Positions 8,602 through 16,370 of a stretch of DNA of 64,000 nt are shown one piece after another (positions within the stretch are counted from its first letter, which is position 1; each line of letters starts with the position of its first letter). A program made the position numbers and the translations under genes. The notes under the pieces were generated by a model that worked only from the letters and a program-made list of their open reading frames with translations, did no database searches and was not told where the DNA came from. The DNA is from Arthrobacter sp. zg-Y1171 (GTDB lineage: Bacteria > Actinomycetota > Actinomycetes > Actinomycetales > Micrococcaceae): the NCBI RefSeq assembly GCF_025244845.1, contig NZ_CP104264.1, positions 2,108,001-2,172,000 on the forward strand, written 5' to 3'.

Positions 8602-9909
8602 TCAGGAGGCCTGCAGGCCGCTTTCGGCACGGTCGCCTGCCGGACCTTCCGCTCGCGGGGGTTCCAGGTCCGCAAGATCCCTTACCCGGCGCAGCGGGCC
8701 GAAGACAGCGGCCAACGGGGCAAGCGCGGCCACCAGGATCCCGGTCAGGATCGCTCCCCGGATATCCATCACCTCGACCAGCAGCCCGGCGGCAAATGCC
8801 GCGACGGCGAGCATGCCCCAGGTCACCATCCGCTGGGCGGACCCGAGGCGGCCGAGCATCTGCGGCGGGCAGACCCGCTGGCGGAAGGTCGTGGAGACGA
8901 CAATGTTCAAGGCAATGGAAAAGCCCGCGATGAAAAGTCCGACAAAGCCGGCAGTCATTCCCCAGCCCGGAGAGATGAACAGCAGGGTCGCGTATCCGCC
9001 TACTACCGGGAACATCGAATACCGCCACACCCGCCCGGAACCGAGACGGCCGGTGATCCACTTGGTGGACAAGCCGCCGATGGTTCCCCCAACCGCCGTA
9101 GCTGCCGTCAGGAGGCCCAGCATGCCCGGAGACTCTCCGAGGGAACGGATCACCAGCAGGACCAGCAGCGACACCACGATGTTGCCGCCGAGGTTCCAGA
9201 GCGCGCCGGTGATGAGCAGCACGCGCAGGGGCACGGTACTGAAGGTGTAGCGCAGTCCCTCCCCCATGTCCCGGAAAACCCTCCGGTCCTTCGGGCGGTC
9301 GGGACGGGCCTCGGCAACGTCAAGCCGGAGAATCGCCGACAGGGAGGCAAAGGACGCGGCGACCTGCAGCAGCAAAGCATTGGATGCCCCCCAGGCATCC
9401 GTGACCCAGCCGCCCACGGCCCGGCCGCCGGCGTCGCCAAGGGCACCGGAACCCGTCATGAGCCCGTTGCCCTCCACCAGTTCCTCGCGGTCCACCGCGG
9501 CAGGCACGAGTGCCTGCTCGGCAAGGGTAAAGAACACTGCTGCGAGTCCTGCACCGAAAGACACCGCGAATAACTGGGTAACCGTGAGCGCCCCCAGCCA
9601 CCAGGCCACCGGCAGGCTGGCCAGCAGCAGTGTCCGTACGGCAAGCGAAACCACTATCAGCGGGCGGCGCCGGTGCCTGTCCACCAGCACGCCGATAGGC
9701 AGCGCGAACAGGAGCCAGGGAAGAAAGGTCATACCGGAAAGGACGGCAACCGTGGAGTTCGAGGCATCCAGTTCCGTCACCGCTATCACCGGCAGGGCCA
9801 CGCTGGTTACGGCAGTGCCGAATATTCCGGCGGTTGAAGAGATCCACAGCCGTCGGAAATTCGCATTTCGCAGAACCAGGGGCTTCCTTGCCGCCTCCGT
9901 GTGGGACAT
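8602..9909 (-). CDS. MFS transporter, probable exporter
   Basis: This 435-residue protein has about twelve hydrophobic segments, in the style of the MFS_3 / enterobactin-exporter-like group. The loop between helices 2 and 3 reads GVLVDRHRRRPL, a form of the MFS signature. A further G-rich segment (ALGDAGGRAVGGW) lies after helix 4. The substrate is unknown and no substrate-specific neighbour helps. I prefer ATG at 9909 over the GTG two codons upstream because a TAGTCT -10 element ends exactly six bases before it, giving a leaderless mRNA. The gene is separated from the divergently placed but same-strand rnpB by about 130 bases. Confidence 0.82.
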   Translation of the reverse strand: MSHTEAARKPLVLRNANFRRLWISSTAGIFGTAVTSVALPVIAVTELDASNSTVAVLSGMTFLPWLLFALPIGVLVDRHRRRPLIVVSLAVRTLLLASLPVAWWLGALTVTQLFAVSFGAGLAAVFFTLAEQALVPAAVDREELVEGNGLMTGSGALGDAGGRAVGGWVTDAWGASNALLLQVAASFASLSAILRLDVAEARPDRPKDRRVFRDMGEGLRYTFSTVPLRVLLITGALWNLGGNIVVSLLVLLVIRSLGESPGMLGLLTAATAVGGTIGGLSTKWITGRLGSGRVWRYSMFPVVGGYATLLFISPGWGMTAGFVGLFIAGFSIALNIVVSTTFRQRVCPPQMLGRLGSAQRMVTWGMLAVAAFAAGLLVEVMDIRGAILTGILVAALAPLAAVFGPLRRVRDLADLEPPRAEGPAGDRAESGLQAS

Positions 9910-9915
9910 TGCCAC

Positions 9916-9921
9916 AGACTA
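9916..9921 (-). promoter_or_regulatory. Predicted leaderless promoter -10 of the MFS gene
   Basis: The reverse strand reads TAGTCT followed by GTGGCA and then ATG. The spacing of six bases equals that seen before yaaA, orn and other genes in this window. Confidence 0.5.
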
Positions 9922-10044
9922 GCCCAGCACCGGTTGAATAAAACGAGTCAACGTGCCGGAAAAGGAATATTGCACGAAAGCTTTGCCAAGAGTGCGGAAA
10001 TCTTTGGCTGCTCCGCACGGCCGCGGGTTTTGTGCGGAAGTATG

Positions 10045-10453
10045 TGGACGGGTTGGCCGATAAGCCGGGTTTTGTACGCCCGGACCGTTACCGGACCGGG
10101 AGCGGCAATCATCCATCTAGGGCCGCCGTTGCCGGCTGCCTCAAGCGGCCTACCCGGACACATCGGGCGGGCAGCCCTCAAACGTGTCCTGTATGGCCTT
10201 GCTCCGGGTGGGGTTTACCTAGCCGTCCCGGTCACCCGGGACGCTGGTGGTCTCTTACACCGCCTTTTCACCCTTACCTGCTCAGGCTGCAAAGCAGCTT
10301 TAGCCGGCGGTTTCTTTTCTGTGGCACTGGCCTGCGGGTTTCCCCGAGTGGGCGTTACCCACCACCCTGCCCTGCGGAGCCCGGACTTTCCTCGGCGGCT
10401 GCGGTTTCCTCGAAGGAGTCCGCGCCGACGCGATTGCCTGGCCAACCCGTCCA
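10045..10453 (-). ncRNA. rnpB: RNase P RNA (bacterial class A)
   Basis: The reverse strand carries the conserved core of M1-type RNase P RNA. The 5' part contains GAGGAAAGTCCGGGCTCC (plus positions 10375-10392), the CR-I/P4 strand. The 3' part contains the ACAAAACCCGGCTTATCGGCC block that pairs back to it. The terminal helix is formed by GGGTTGGCC near the 5' end and GGCCAACCCGTCC at the 3' end. The length of about 409 nt is right for an actinobacterial ribozyme, which cleaves the 5' leader of pre-tRNAs together with the RnpA protein. The exact ends are judged from the terminal helix and the promoter. Confidence 0.96.
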
Positions 10454-10459
10454 CAGTCA

Positions 10460-10465
10460 ACTCTA
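10460..10465 (-). promoter_or_regulatory. Predicted -10 element of rnpB
   Basis: TAGAGT on the reverse strand ends six bases before the predicted RNA 5' end at 10453. This agreement supports both the element and the end assignment. Confidence 0.6.
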
Positions 10466-10513
10466 CCGTCCCGGAGGCGCTGCCCGGTCCGGACCTGCGC
10501 CGGCCGGCTCGCG

Positions 10514-10519
10514 TAGGAT
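10514..10519 (+). promoter_or_regulatory. Predicted leaderless promoter -10 of yaaA
   Basis: TAGGAT is followed by six bases (TAACCG) and then the GTG start. No Shine-Dalgarno sequence is present in between. Confidence 0.55.
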
Positions 10520-10525
10520 TAACCG

Positions 10526-11290
10526 GTGCTGATTCTGCTCCCGCCCTCCGAAGGAAAAACCCCTGCAGCGTCCGGGCCGCCCCTGGACCCGTCCCGGCTG
10601 CATTTCCCCTTGCTTTCCGAACCCCGCTCGCTGGTACTCAAGGCCCTGGCCGAAGCCAGCGGCTCCGAAAATGCCCTGGCTGTCTTGGGGGTGGGGGCAA
10701 CCCTGGCCCCGGAAGTACGGCGCAATACCGCCTTGGACACCGAGCCCTGCGCACCCGCGCACCGGGTCTACACGGGTGTGTTGTACGACGCGCTGGGCTA
10801 CGCCTCGCTCCCGCCGGCGGTGCAGCGGCGTGCAGACGATGCCGTGCTGGTGATGTCCGCCCTGTGGGGTGCCCTCGGCTTTGCGGATCCGATTCCGGCC
10901 TACCGGCTCTCGATGTCAGTGCGGCTTCCCGAGACCGGGCGCCTTGCCGCCTTCTGGAAGCAGCACCTGACCGGTCCGCTGGACGAGTACGCCGGGGATT
11001 CACTGGTGGTGGACTGCCGCTCCAGCACCTATGCCGCAGCTTGGGCGCCGGATCCGCAGCGCACGGCGGCGGTTAACGTATTTACCGTCCGCGACGGCCA
11101 ACGCAAAGTGGTTTCGCACTTCGCCAAGCACACCCGCGGCGAGCTGGCCCGCCATCTGCTCCTGCGCACCGGCACGGAGCCGGCGACGCCGCAGGACCTG
11201 CTGGCTGCTGCACAGGAAAAGTGGGAGGCCGAGCTGGTGGCCCCGGCAGGCCGGAAGCCGTACCAGCTCAACCTCATCCTGGCCGGATAG
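10526..11290 (+). CDS. yaaA: YaaA family (DUF328) peroxide-stress protein
   Basis: The 254-residue product begins with the family hallmark LILLPPSEGKT. It also has the internal VMSALWGAL and PIPAYRLSM blocks and the late FVSHFAK-like segment (KVVSHFAKHTRGEL). In E. coli YaaA protects against hydrogen peroxide by limiting free iron and binds DNA. Whether this actinobacterial member does the same is inference. The start is GTG at 10526, at the expected transcript start of a TAGGAT promoter, so the mRNA appears leaderless. It lies divergent to rnpB and convergent with the RNase HI fusion gene, with only four bases between stops. Confidence 0.9.
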   Translation: MLILLPPSEGKTPAASGPPLDPSRLHFPLLSEPRSLVLKALAEASGSENALAVLGVGATLAPEVRRNTALDTEPCAPAHRVYTGVLYDALGYASLPPAVQRRADDAVLVMSALWGALGFADPIPAYRLSMSVRLPETGRLAAFWKQHLTGPLDEYAGDSLVVDCRSSTYAAAWAPDPQRTAAVNVFTVRDGQRKVVSHFAKHTRGELARHLLLRTGTEPATPQDLLAAAQEKWEAELVAPAGRKPYQLNLILAG

Positions 11291-11294
11291 CGCC

Positions 11295-12254
11295 CTACCC
11301 GGCCACCAGTTCCACTTCGAAACCCTCTTCGTTTTCCAGGTAGGCGGCGTAGTGCTCCGCTCCCCCGGCGTGGGGATGCCGGTCCGCGAACATCAGGGTC
11401 CAGCCGTGGCTGGCCGCACGCCGTGCCAGGAGTTCGACGTCGGCCTCCGAACCGGCGCAGAACGCGAGGTGGTTCAGTCCGGGCCGCTTCCGGGAATAGG
11501 GACCGCGTTCGACGTCGGGGCCTTCCTCGAGCACGATGTAGCCCTCGGCGCCCTGCCAGCTCGCACCGGTGGTCCAGGTGTCCTTCCGGACGTAGCCCAC
11601 CCGTTCCAGCAGCCAGCCCAGCGACTTTTCCGCCGCAGCGAAGTCGTTGACCCAGATCTCCGTGTGATGCAGCCGTCCCGTGGGGGCGGCCGCAGGAGCA
11701 GGAGACGACGCCGCTTCGAGTACCGCCGCGGCGGCGGCTGCCTTGGTATCCGCACCGGCGCGCGGCTTCCACGGAATGCCGGCCGTGCCTGCGTCCATTG
11801 CCTCATTGGACAACCGGTCCGCGTCCTTGTTCAGTTCCCGCGGAATCCACTGGTATTTCACCCGCTGCGGATTGACGATGGAACGTGCCTTCGCCGCAAG
11901 CTTCTGCATGTCGGCATGCTTGATCTTCCAGCGGCCGCTCATCTGCTCGACCACGAGCTTGGAATCCATCTTCGCCAGGATCCAGCAGTCCGGGTCGATG
12001 CTGTGCGCCAGCTCCAGGGCCGCGATAAGGCCTGAATACTCGGCAACGTTATTGGACACCCGGCCCACGTATTCGGCTTTTTCAGCCAGGATGCGGCCGG
12101 TGTCAGGATCGCGGACCAGCGCACCGTAACCGGCAATACCCGGATTGCCCCGCGACCCCCCGTCGGCTTCCACGATCAGGGTCCGCCGGGAGCTGCCGGC
12201 GGAGGCGCGGCGGGGTTCCTCGCCGGAGTCAGGCTCCGGGTCAAACAATGTCAC
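11295..12254 (-). CDS. RNase HI domain fused to a VOC (glyoxalase-like) domain
   Basis: The 319-residue protein has two parts. Residues about 24-155 are a type I RNase H with all four acidic residues visible: VEADGGSRGNPG, NNVAEYSGL, KMDSKLVV and NKDADRLSNEAM. It would cut RNA in RNA-DNA hybrids. After an Ala-rich linker (about 170-190), residues 192-318 form a vicinal-oxygen-chelate domain with LHHTEIWV, LNHLAFCAG and a final ENEEGFEVELV, giving candidate metal ligands His and Glu. Many actinobacteria instead carry RNase HI fused to a phosphatase-like domain. The role of the VOC half is unknown. The start is GTG at 12254, three bases after the upstream gene, so the two are cotranscribed. Confidence 0.88.
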   Translation of the reverse strand: MTLFDPEPDSGEEPRRASAGSSRRTLIVEADGGSRGNPGIAGYGALVRDPDTGRILAEKAEYVGRVSNNVAEYSGLIAALELAHSIDPDCWILAKMDSKLVVEQMSGRWKIKHADMQKLAAKARSIVNPQRVKYQWIPRELNKDADRLSNEAMDAGTAGIPWKPRAGADTKAAAAAAVLEAASSPAPAAAPTGRLHHTEIWVNDFAAAEKSLGWLLERVGYVRKDTWTTGASWQGAEGYIVLEEGPDVERGPYSRKRPGLNHLAFCAGSEADVELLARRAASHGWTLMFADRHPHAGGAEHYAAYLENEEGFEVELVAG

Positions 12255-12257
12255 CGC

Positions 12258-12998
12258 TTAGCTGCCCCACTCGGCAGAGCGGACCAGGATGCAGCCCGAA
12301 TCCGGGCAGAACACAATCTCGTCTTCGGCAGCCTTGCGGATGTCAGCAAGGTCACCGGGGCTCAGCTGCATGCCCGAGCCCTCGGAGGTGCCGTGGAAGA
12401 GCCGCGCGGCGCCGATGCCGTGCTTTGACAAGGTCTTTTCGTAGATGGCAAGCAGCGCAGTATCGAAGCTGTCGGCCAGCTCTGCACGGCGGGCTTCGGC
12501 GTCGGAGCTGTCCGCAGCAATGACGGCGAGTTCGGCGTCGCGCTTCTCCTCCAGTTCCCGGCGCTTCCCGTGCAGGGATGTCAGTGCTTCACCGGCTTCG
12601 GCTTCGCGGGTGCGGGCAGCCTCGAGCCGTTCCATCACGTCGAGTTCGACGTCTTCAAGGTCGGACCGGCGGCGTTCGAGGGATACGATTTCCGCCTGCA
12701 GCGCCGTGAGCTCCTTGGAGCCGCCCTTGCCGCTGTCCAGGTGCTGCTGGTCACGGGCCATCCGTGCGACAACGGATGCTACGTCCGCTTCGGCGCGGGT
12801 GAGCTCACGTTCGATGTCGGCCACTTCCGTGCCGGCTGCCACGCGTGCGCTTTCAGCTGCGGCGACGGCACCGGCCAGGGACGCGATCTCGGGATTGTTG
12901 CTAACGTTGCGGGCCTGATTGCGCAGGGACTTGATCCTGCTGTCCAGGGCCTGCAGATCCAGCAGCCTCAGCTGCTCCGCGGGCGATGCTTTTGCCAC
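12258..12998 (-). CDS. Coiled-coil zinc-ribbon-family protein (zf-RING_7/C4 type)
   Basis: This 246-residue protein is predicted to be a long antiparallel coiled coil (about residues 5-180) followed by a short C-terminal module. The family usually ends in a four-cysteine zinc ribbon. Here only one pair survives (FCPDSGC near residue 235), and the first pair is replaced by a segment reading HGTSEGSGMQLSP. The homolog in Mycobacterium sits next to the RNase HI gene, the same neighbourhood as here. Its function is unknown; a nucleic-acid or tRNA/ribosome-linked role has been suggested for the family. The start is GTG at 12998 with a strong GGAGGTAA. Confidence 0.85.
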   Translation of the reverse strand: MAKASPAEQLRLLDLQALDSRIKSLRNQARNVSNNPEIASLAGAVAAAESARVAAGTEVADIERELTRAEADVASVVARMARDQQHLDSGKGGSKELTALQAEIVSLERRRSDLEDVELDVMERLEAARTREAEAGEALTSLHGKRRELEEKRDAELAVIAADSSDAEARRAELADSFDTALLAIYEKTLSKHGIGAARLFHGTSEGSGMQLSPGDLADIRKAAEDEIVFCPDSGCILVRSAEWGS

Positions 12999-13075
12999 CG
13001 GTTACCTCCGTGTATATCCGGACCTGCCTGGCCCGGCTCTCCTAAGCCTATGCCACCGCCGGGGATCACTTCAGC

Positions 13076-13984
13076 CTACGGCGTCAGCACGAAGTCCCAC
13101 GGATCCGTGTTCACGCCGCTGACGCGCACGTCAGCGGCGAAGCCCTGGTCCGTCAGGACGTTTTCGAGGGCGTTCGCGGCCGGCGTCAGCCACAGCCATT
13201 CGCTGCCGAAGTGGGAGACGTCCATGAGGTACGGACGGCCGTTTCCGGCAGAGGCACGCTCCCGCAGTTCCGACGCCGGATGGTGGCGCAGGTCCGCGGT
13301 GACGTAGACGTCGGCACGCTGGGCACGGACGGCGTCGAACAGGCTGTCGCCGGCTCCGCCGCAGACGGCTACCCGGCGGACCATGCCCTGCGGGTCGCCC
13401 GCCACGCGGACGCCGCCGGCGACGGCGGGCAGGAGGCTGAAGACGCGCTCGGCGAAGTCCGCAAGCGACAGCATCTCGGGAAGATCCCCGACCCGGCCGA
13501 TTCCCTCTTCGGGCAGGCCTTCCGCGGCGGGAACCAGCGGGCTGACGTTCCGGAGCCCGAAGGCATCTGCGAGCACGTCGGACACGCCGCCGACGGCGCT
13601 GTCGCCGTTGGTATGCACCGTCAACAGTGCGCAGCCGCCCTCGATCAGCCGGTGCACGGCGTCGCCCTTGAACGAATTGGCAGCTACGGAGTTCACCGGT
13701 TTCAGCAGCAGGGGGTGATGGGTGACGAGCAGATCCGCTCCCCATTCAAGGGCCTCGTCGATGACCTCACGGGTGGGATCAACCGCGAACAGGATCCGCC
13801 GGACCTCCCGGTCGCCGCGGCCTGCAACCAGGCCGGGCGCGTCCCAGTCCTCGGCCAGTGATTCGGGCCAGAGCTCTTCGGCTGCCAGGAGTACGTCGCC
13901 AAGGGTGGGTGTGTCGCTGCCGCCGGTGGCCTGGTCAGGTTCAGTGTCCGCGCCGGCGCGCTCGTGGGGGTGATCCGCTTCCAT
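13076..13984 (-). CDS. Nif3-like dinuclear metal centre protein
   Basis: The product is a member of the NIF3/DUF34 family, hexameric toroid proteins with a two-metal site of unresolved function. Metal-binding motifs are visible: LVTHHPLLLKP (about residue 95), LLTVHTNGDSA, and a late FGSEWLW-preceding SHF/H segment. The WDAPGLV block near residue 40 is also typical. I use ATG at 13984 (302 residues). A TTG at 14020 would add twelve non-conserved residues, and neither start has a good ribosome-binding site. It lies upstream of the zinc-ribbon gene on the same strand, with a 77-base gap, and may head that operon. The pair is common in actinobacteria. Confidence 0.87.
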   Translation of the reverse strand: MEADHPHERAGADTEPDQATGGSDTPTLGDVLLAAEELWPESLAEDWDAPGLVAGRGDREVRRILFAVDPTREVIDEALEWGADLLVTHHPLLLKPVNSVAANSFKGDAVHRLIEGGCALLTVHTNGDSAVGGVSDVLADAFGLRNVSPLVPAAEGLPEEGIGRVGDLPEMLSLADFAERVFSLLPAVAGGVRVAGDPQGMVRRVAVCGGAGDSLFDAVRAQRADVYVTADLRHHPASELRERASAGNGRPYLMDVSHFGSEWLWLTPAANALENVLTDQGFAADVRVSGVNTDPWDFVLTP

Positions 13985-14112
13985 GACTTTAGTTCTACCC
14001 GCTGCCGTTGCCGTGCTCAATTCCGCCGCGCCTGCCGTGACGGAACGAACACCGCCGCACCCGGTTACCGGACATCGGGAATCAAAGCGGGACCTGATGC
14101 CTTGTTAAGGGC

Positions 14113-14637
14113 ATGAAGACGTATGTATTAGGCGGAGGCTGCTTTTGGTGCCTCGATGCTCTTTACCGCAAGGTCCGCGGCGTAACCGACGTAGTTTCCG
14201 GCTACACAGGGGGTGCGGTGGACAACCCGGACTATGACAGCGTGAGCGCCGGGATCACCGGACACGCAGAAGTAGTGGCCGTGACCTTTGACGAGGACAT
14301 GATCCCTCCGGAAGTCATCCTGGACATGTTCTTTTCGCAGCATGACCCCACCACCCTGAACCGACAGGGCTACGACGTCGGCACCCAGTACCGGTCCTCG
14401 ATGTTCTACCGGGACGAGGATCAGCGCAAGGAATTCGAAGCTGCGCTTGAGCGTGCCCGGGAGAACTGGAAGGACCCGATCGTCACCGAGATCGTGCCCC
14501 TTCCCCGGTTTTACCCGGCGGAGGATTTCCACCAGGACTTCTACGCCAAGCACCCCGGCCAGGGTTACTGTCAGGTGATCATTAATCCGAAGCTGGCCAA
14601 GGCCCGCAAGTATTACTCCGAATGGCTTCAGGACTAA
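14113..14637 (+). CDS. msrA: Peptide-methionine (S)-S-oxide reductase
   Basis: This 174-residue enzyme reduces methionine-S-sulfoxide in oxidised proteins, recycled by thioredoxin. The signature GGCFWC holds the catalytic Cys10; Cys13 is next to it, and the likely resolving Cys is in GYCQVI near residue 152. The conserved SGYTGG, TGHAEVV and YRSSMFY blocks are intact. ATG at 14113 follows AAGGGC. It lies 98 bases upstream of cysK in the same direction, joining a repair enzyme for a sulfur amino acid with the cysteine pathway, although a shared transcript is only an inference. Confidence 0.96.
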   Translation: MKTYVLGGGCFWCLDALYRKVRGVTDVVSGYTGGAVDNPDYDSVSAGITGHAEVVAVTFDEDMIPPEVILDMFFSQHDPTTLNRQGYDVGTQYRSSMFYRDEDQRKEFEAALERARENWKDPIVTEIVPLPRFYPAEDFHQDFYAKHPGQGYCQVIINPKLAKARKYYSEWLQD

Positions 14638-14676
14638 GGCTGTCCGGCCGCGCCGATAGGCTGGAACGGGCATAAC

Positions 14677-14706
14677 TGAGTCCGGCTTTGTTGAGTCCGG
14701 CTTTTT
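14677..14706 (+). repeat. Tandem 15-bp duplication upstream of cysK
   Basis: Two adjacent copies read TGAGTCCGGCTTTGT and TGAGTCCGGCTTTTT, differing at one base. They lie just after msrA and 30 bases before the cysK start. Confidence 0.8.
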
Positions 14707-14735
14707 GAAGGAACGTTGAAGGAATAGAGGAAACC

Positions 14736-15671
14736 ATGGCTCGTATTTATGACGATGTAACCCAGCTCGTAGGCGGTACCCCGCTGGTCCGCCTGAACCG
14801 GCTCGCCGAGGGGCTTCCCGCCCAGGTGGCGGTGAAGCTGGAGTTCTACAACCCGGCCAACAGCGTCAAGGACCGGATCGGCGTGGCCATCGTCGACGCC
14901 GCCGAGAAGGCGGGCGCGCTTCAGCCCGGCGGCACCATCGTGGAGGGCACCTCCGGCAATACCGGTATCGCCCTGGCCATGGTGGGCGCTGCCCGCGGCT
15001 ACAAGGTGATCCTCACCATGCCCGAAACCATGTCCACGGAGCGCCGGGTGATGCTCCGTGCCTACGGTGCGGAGATTGTCCTCACCCCCGGCGCCGAGGG
15101 CATGCGCGGAGCAGTGGACAAGGCCAAGGAAATCGTGGCCACCACCGAAAACGCCATCTGGGCGCAGCAGTTCGCCAATGAAGCGAACCCGGCCGTACAC
15201 CGCGCCACCACCGCCGAGGAAATCTGGGCCGACACCGATGGAAAGGTGGACATCTTCGTGGCCGGCATCGGCACCGGCGGCACCATCACCGGCGTCGGGC
15301 AGGTCCTGAAGGAACGCAAGCCGGACGTGAAGATTGTGGCGGTAGAGCCCAAGGACTCCGCCATCCTCAACGGCGGATCCCCCGGCCCCCACAAGATCCA
15401 GGGCATCGGTGCCAACTTCGTCCCCGAGATCCTGGACACCACCGTCTATGACGAGGTCTTTGACGCCTCCATCGAGGATTCCGTAGCCACGGCCCGCGCA
15501 CTGGGCACCCAGGAGGGCATCCTCGGCGGTATCTCCTCCGGTGCCATCGTCTGGGCTGCACTGGAACTCGCCAAGCGCGAAGAGAACGCCGGTAAGCTGA
15601 TTGTTGCCACCGTCTGCGACTTCGGAGAACGTTACATCTCTACGGTCCTGTACGACGACATCCGCGGTTAG
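14736..15671 (+). CDS. cysK: Cysteine synthase A (O-acetylserine sulfhydrylase)
   Basis: This PLP enzyme converts O-acetylserine and sulfide to cysteine. It has 311 residues, as usual. The PLP lysine is Lys45 in NSVKDRIG, the substrate loop is TSGNTGIA (72-79), and the phosphate-binding glycine loop is [10 protein letters not shown] (about 174-183). The [10 protein letters not shown] block near the end fits CysK. ATG at 14736 follows GAGGAAACC. It is followed after 48 bases by cysE, which makes its substrate and in many bacteria also forms the cysteine synthase complex with it through the CysE C-terminus; here CysE ends in Ile, as that complex requires. Confidence 0.97.
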   Translation: MARIYDDVTQLVGGTPLVRLNRLAEGLPAQVAVKLEFYNPANSVKDRIGVAIVDAAEKAGALQPGGTIVEGTSGNTGIALAMVGAARGYKVILTMPETMSTERRVMLRAYGAEIVLTPGAEGMRGAVDKAKEIVATTENAIWAQQFANEANPAVHRATTAEEIWADTDGKVDIFVAGIGTGGTITGVGQVLKERKPDVKIVAVEPKDSAILNGGSPGPHKIQGIGANFVPEILDTTVYDEVFDASIEDSVATARALGTQEGILGGISSGAIVWAALELAKREENAGKLIVATVCDFGERYISTVLYDDIRG

Positions 15672-15719
15672 TCCGCGTTCCGTCCCTGCGGGGCGGATCA
15701 TCCGAGCAGAAAGTTCTCT

Positions 15720-16304
15720 GTGAGTCTGTTAGCCCGACTGCGCGAAGACCTCGACGCCGCCGCATCACACGATCCGGCGGCCAGAGGCTCGCTCGAAAAC
15801 CTCGTTGTCTACTCCGGCCTGCATGCCATCTGGATGCACCGGCTGACGCACCGCATGTGGGCCCGGCCCCCGCTGCGGTTCCCGGCGCGCGTGCTCTCGC
15901 AGGTGACCCGTTTTGCCACCGGCATCGAGATCCACCCCGGAGCGACCATCGGCCGCCGGTTCTTTATCGACCACGGCATGGGGGTGGTCATCGGCGAGAC
16001 AGCGGAGATCGGCAATGACGTCATGCTTTACCACGGGGTGACCCTGGGCGGCCGTTCGCTGGCCAAGGTCAAGCGCCACCCGACCATCTGCGACGGGGTC
16101 ACCGTAGGTGCGGGAGCGAAGATCCTGGGGCCGGTGACCATTGGTGCGAACAGCGCGGTGGGAGCCAACGCCGTGGTGGTCAAGGATGCCCCGGCGGATT
16201 CGATCATCACCGGCATCCCGGCCAAGTGGCGGCATCGGGACACCAAGATGACCCAGCCCGCGGTGGACCCGGCCGAGTACATCGATCCGGCCATTTACAT
16301 CTAG
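15720..16304 (+). CDS. cysE: Serine O-acetyltransferase
   Basis: The enzyme makes O-acetylserine from serine and acetyl-CoA, the first step of cysteine synthesis. The 194-residue length is the short bacterial/actinobacterial form lacking part of the N-terminal helical domain of E. coli CysE. A left-handed beta-helix of hexapeptide repeats runs from about residue 75 ([17 protein letters not shown], then [10 protein letters not shown]). It includes the catalytic His in FIDHG and [10 protein letters not shown]. The C-terminus is an Ile, which can dock into the CysK active site. The start is GTG at 15720 with GAAAG upstream. A strong terminator follows. Confidence 0.96.
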   Translation: MSLLARLREDLDAAASHDPAARGSLENLVVYSGLHAIWMHRLTHRMWARPPLRFPARVLSQVTRFATGIEIHPGATIGRRFFIDHGMGVVIGETAEIGNDVMLYHGVTLGGRSLAKVKRHPTICDGVTVGAGAKILGPVTIGANSAVGANAVVVKDAPADSIITGIPAKWRHRDTKMTQPAVDPAEYIDPAIYI

Positions 16305-16319
16305 CCGGAACAGCACACT

Positions 16320-16353
16320 AAAAAGGTCCGCAGCTTCCGCTGCGGACCTTTTT
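16320..16353. terminator. Bidirectional terminator between cysE and gnd
   Basis: The 15-base arms at 16320-16334 and 16339-16353 pair perfectly around TTCC. A-rich and T-rich ends give U-tracts in both directions, suitable for both convergent operons. Confidence 0.95.
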
Positions 16354-16370
16354 AGTACCCTTTGGGTTCC

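Noticed and set aside
9901..11076. Plus-strand frames across 9.9-11.1 kb, including a 391-codon one
   Set aside because: They run through the RNase P RNA and into yaaA in another frame; the RNA structure and YaaA motifs explain the region.
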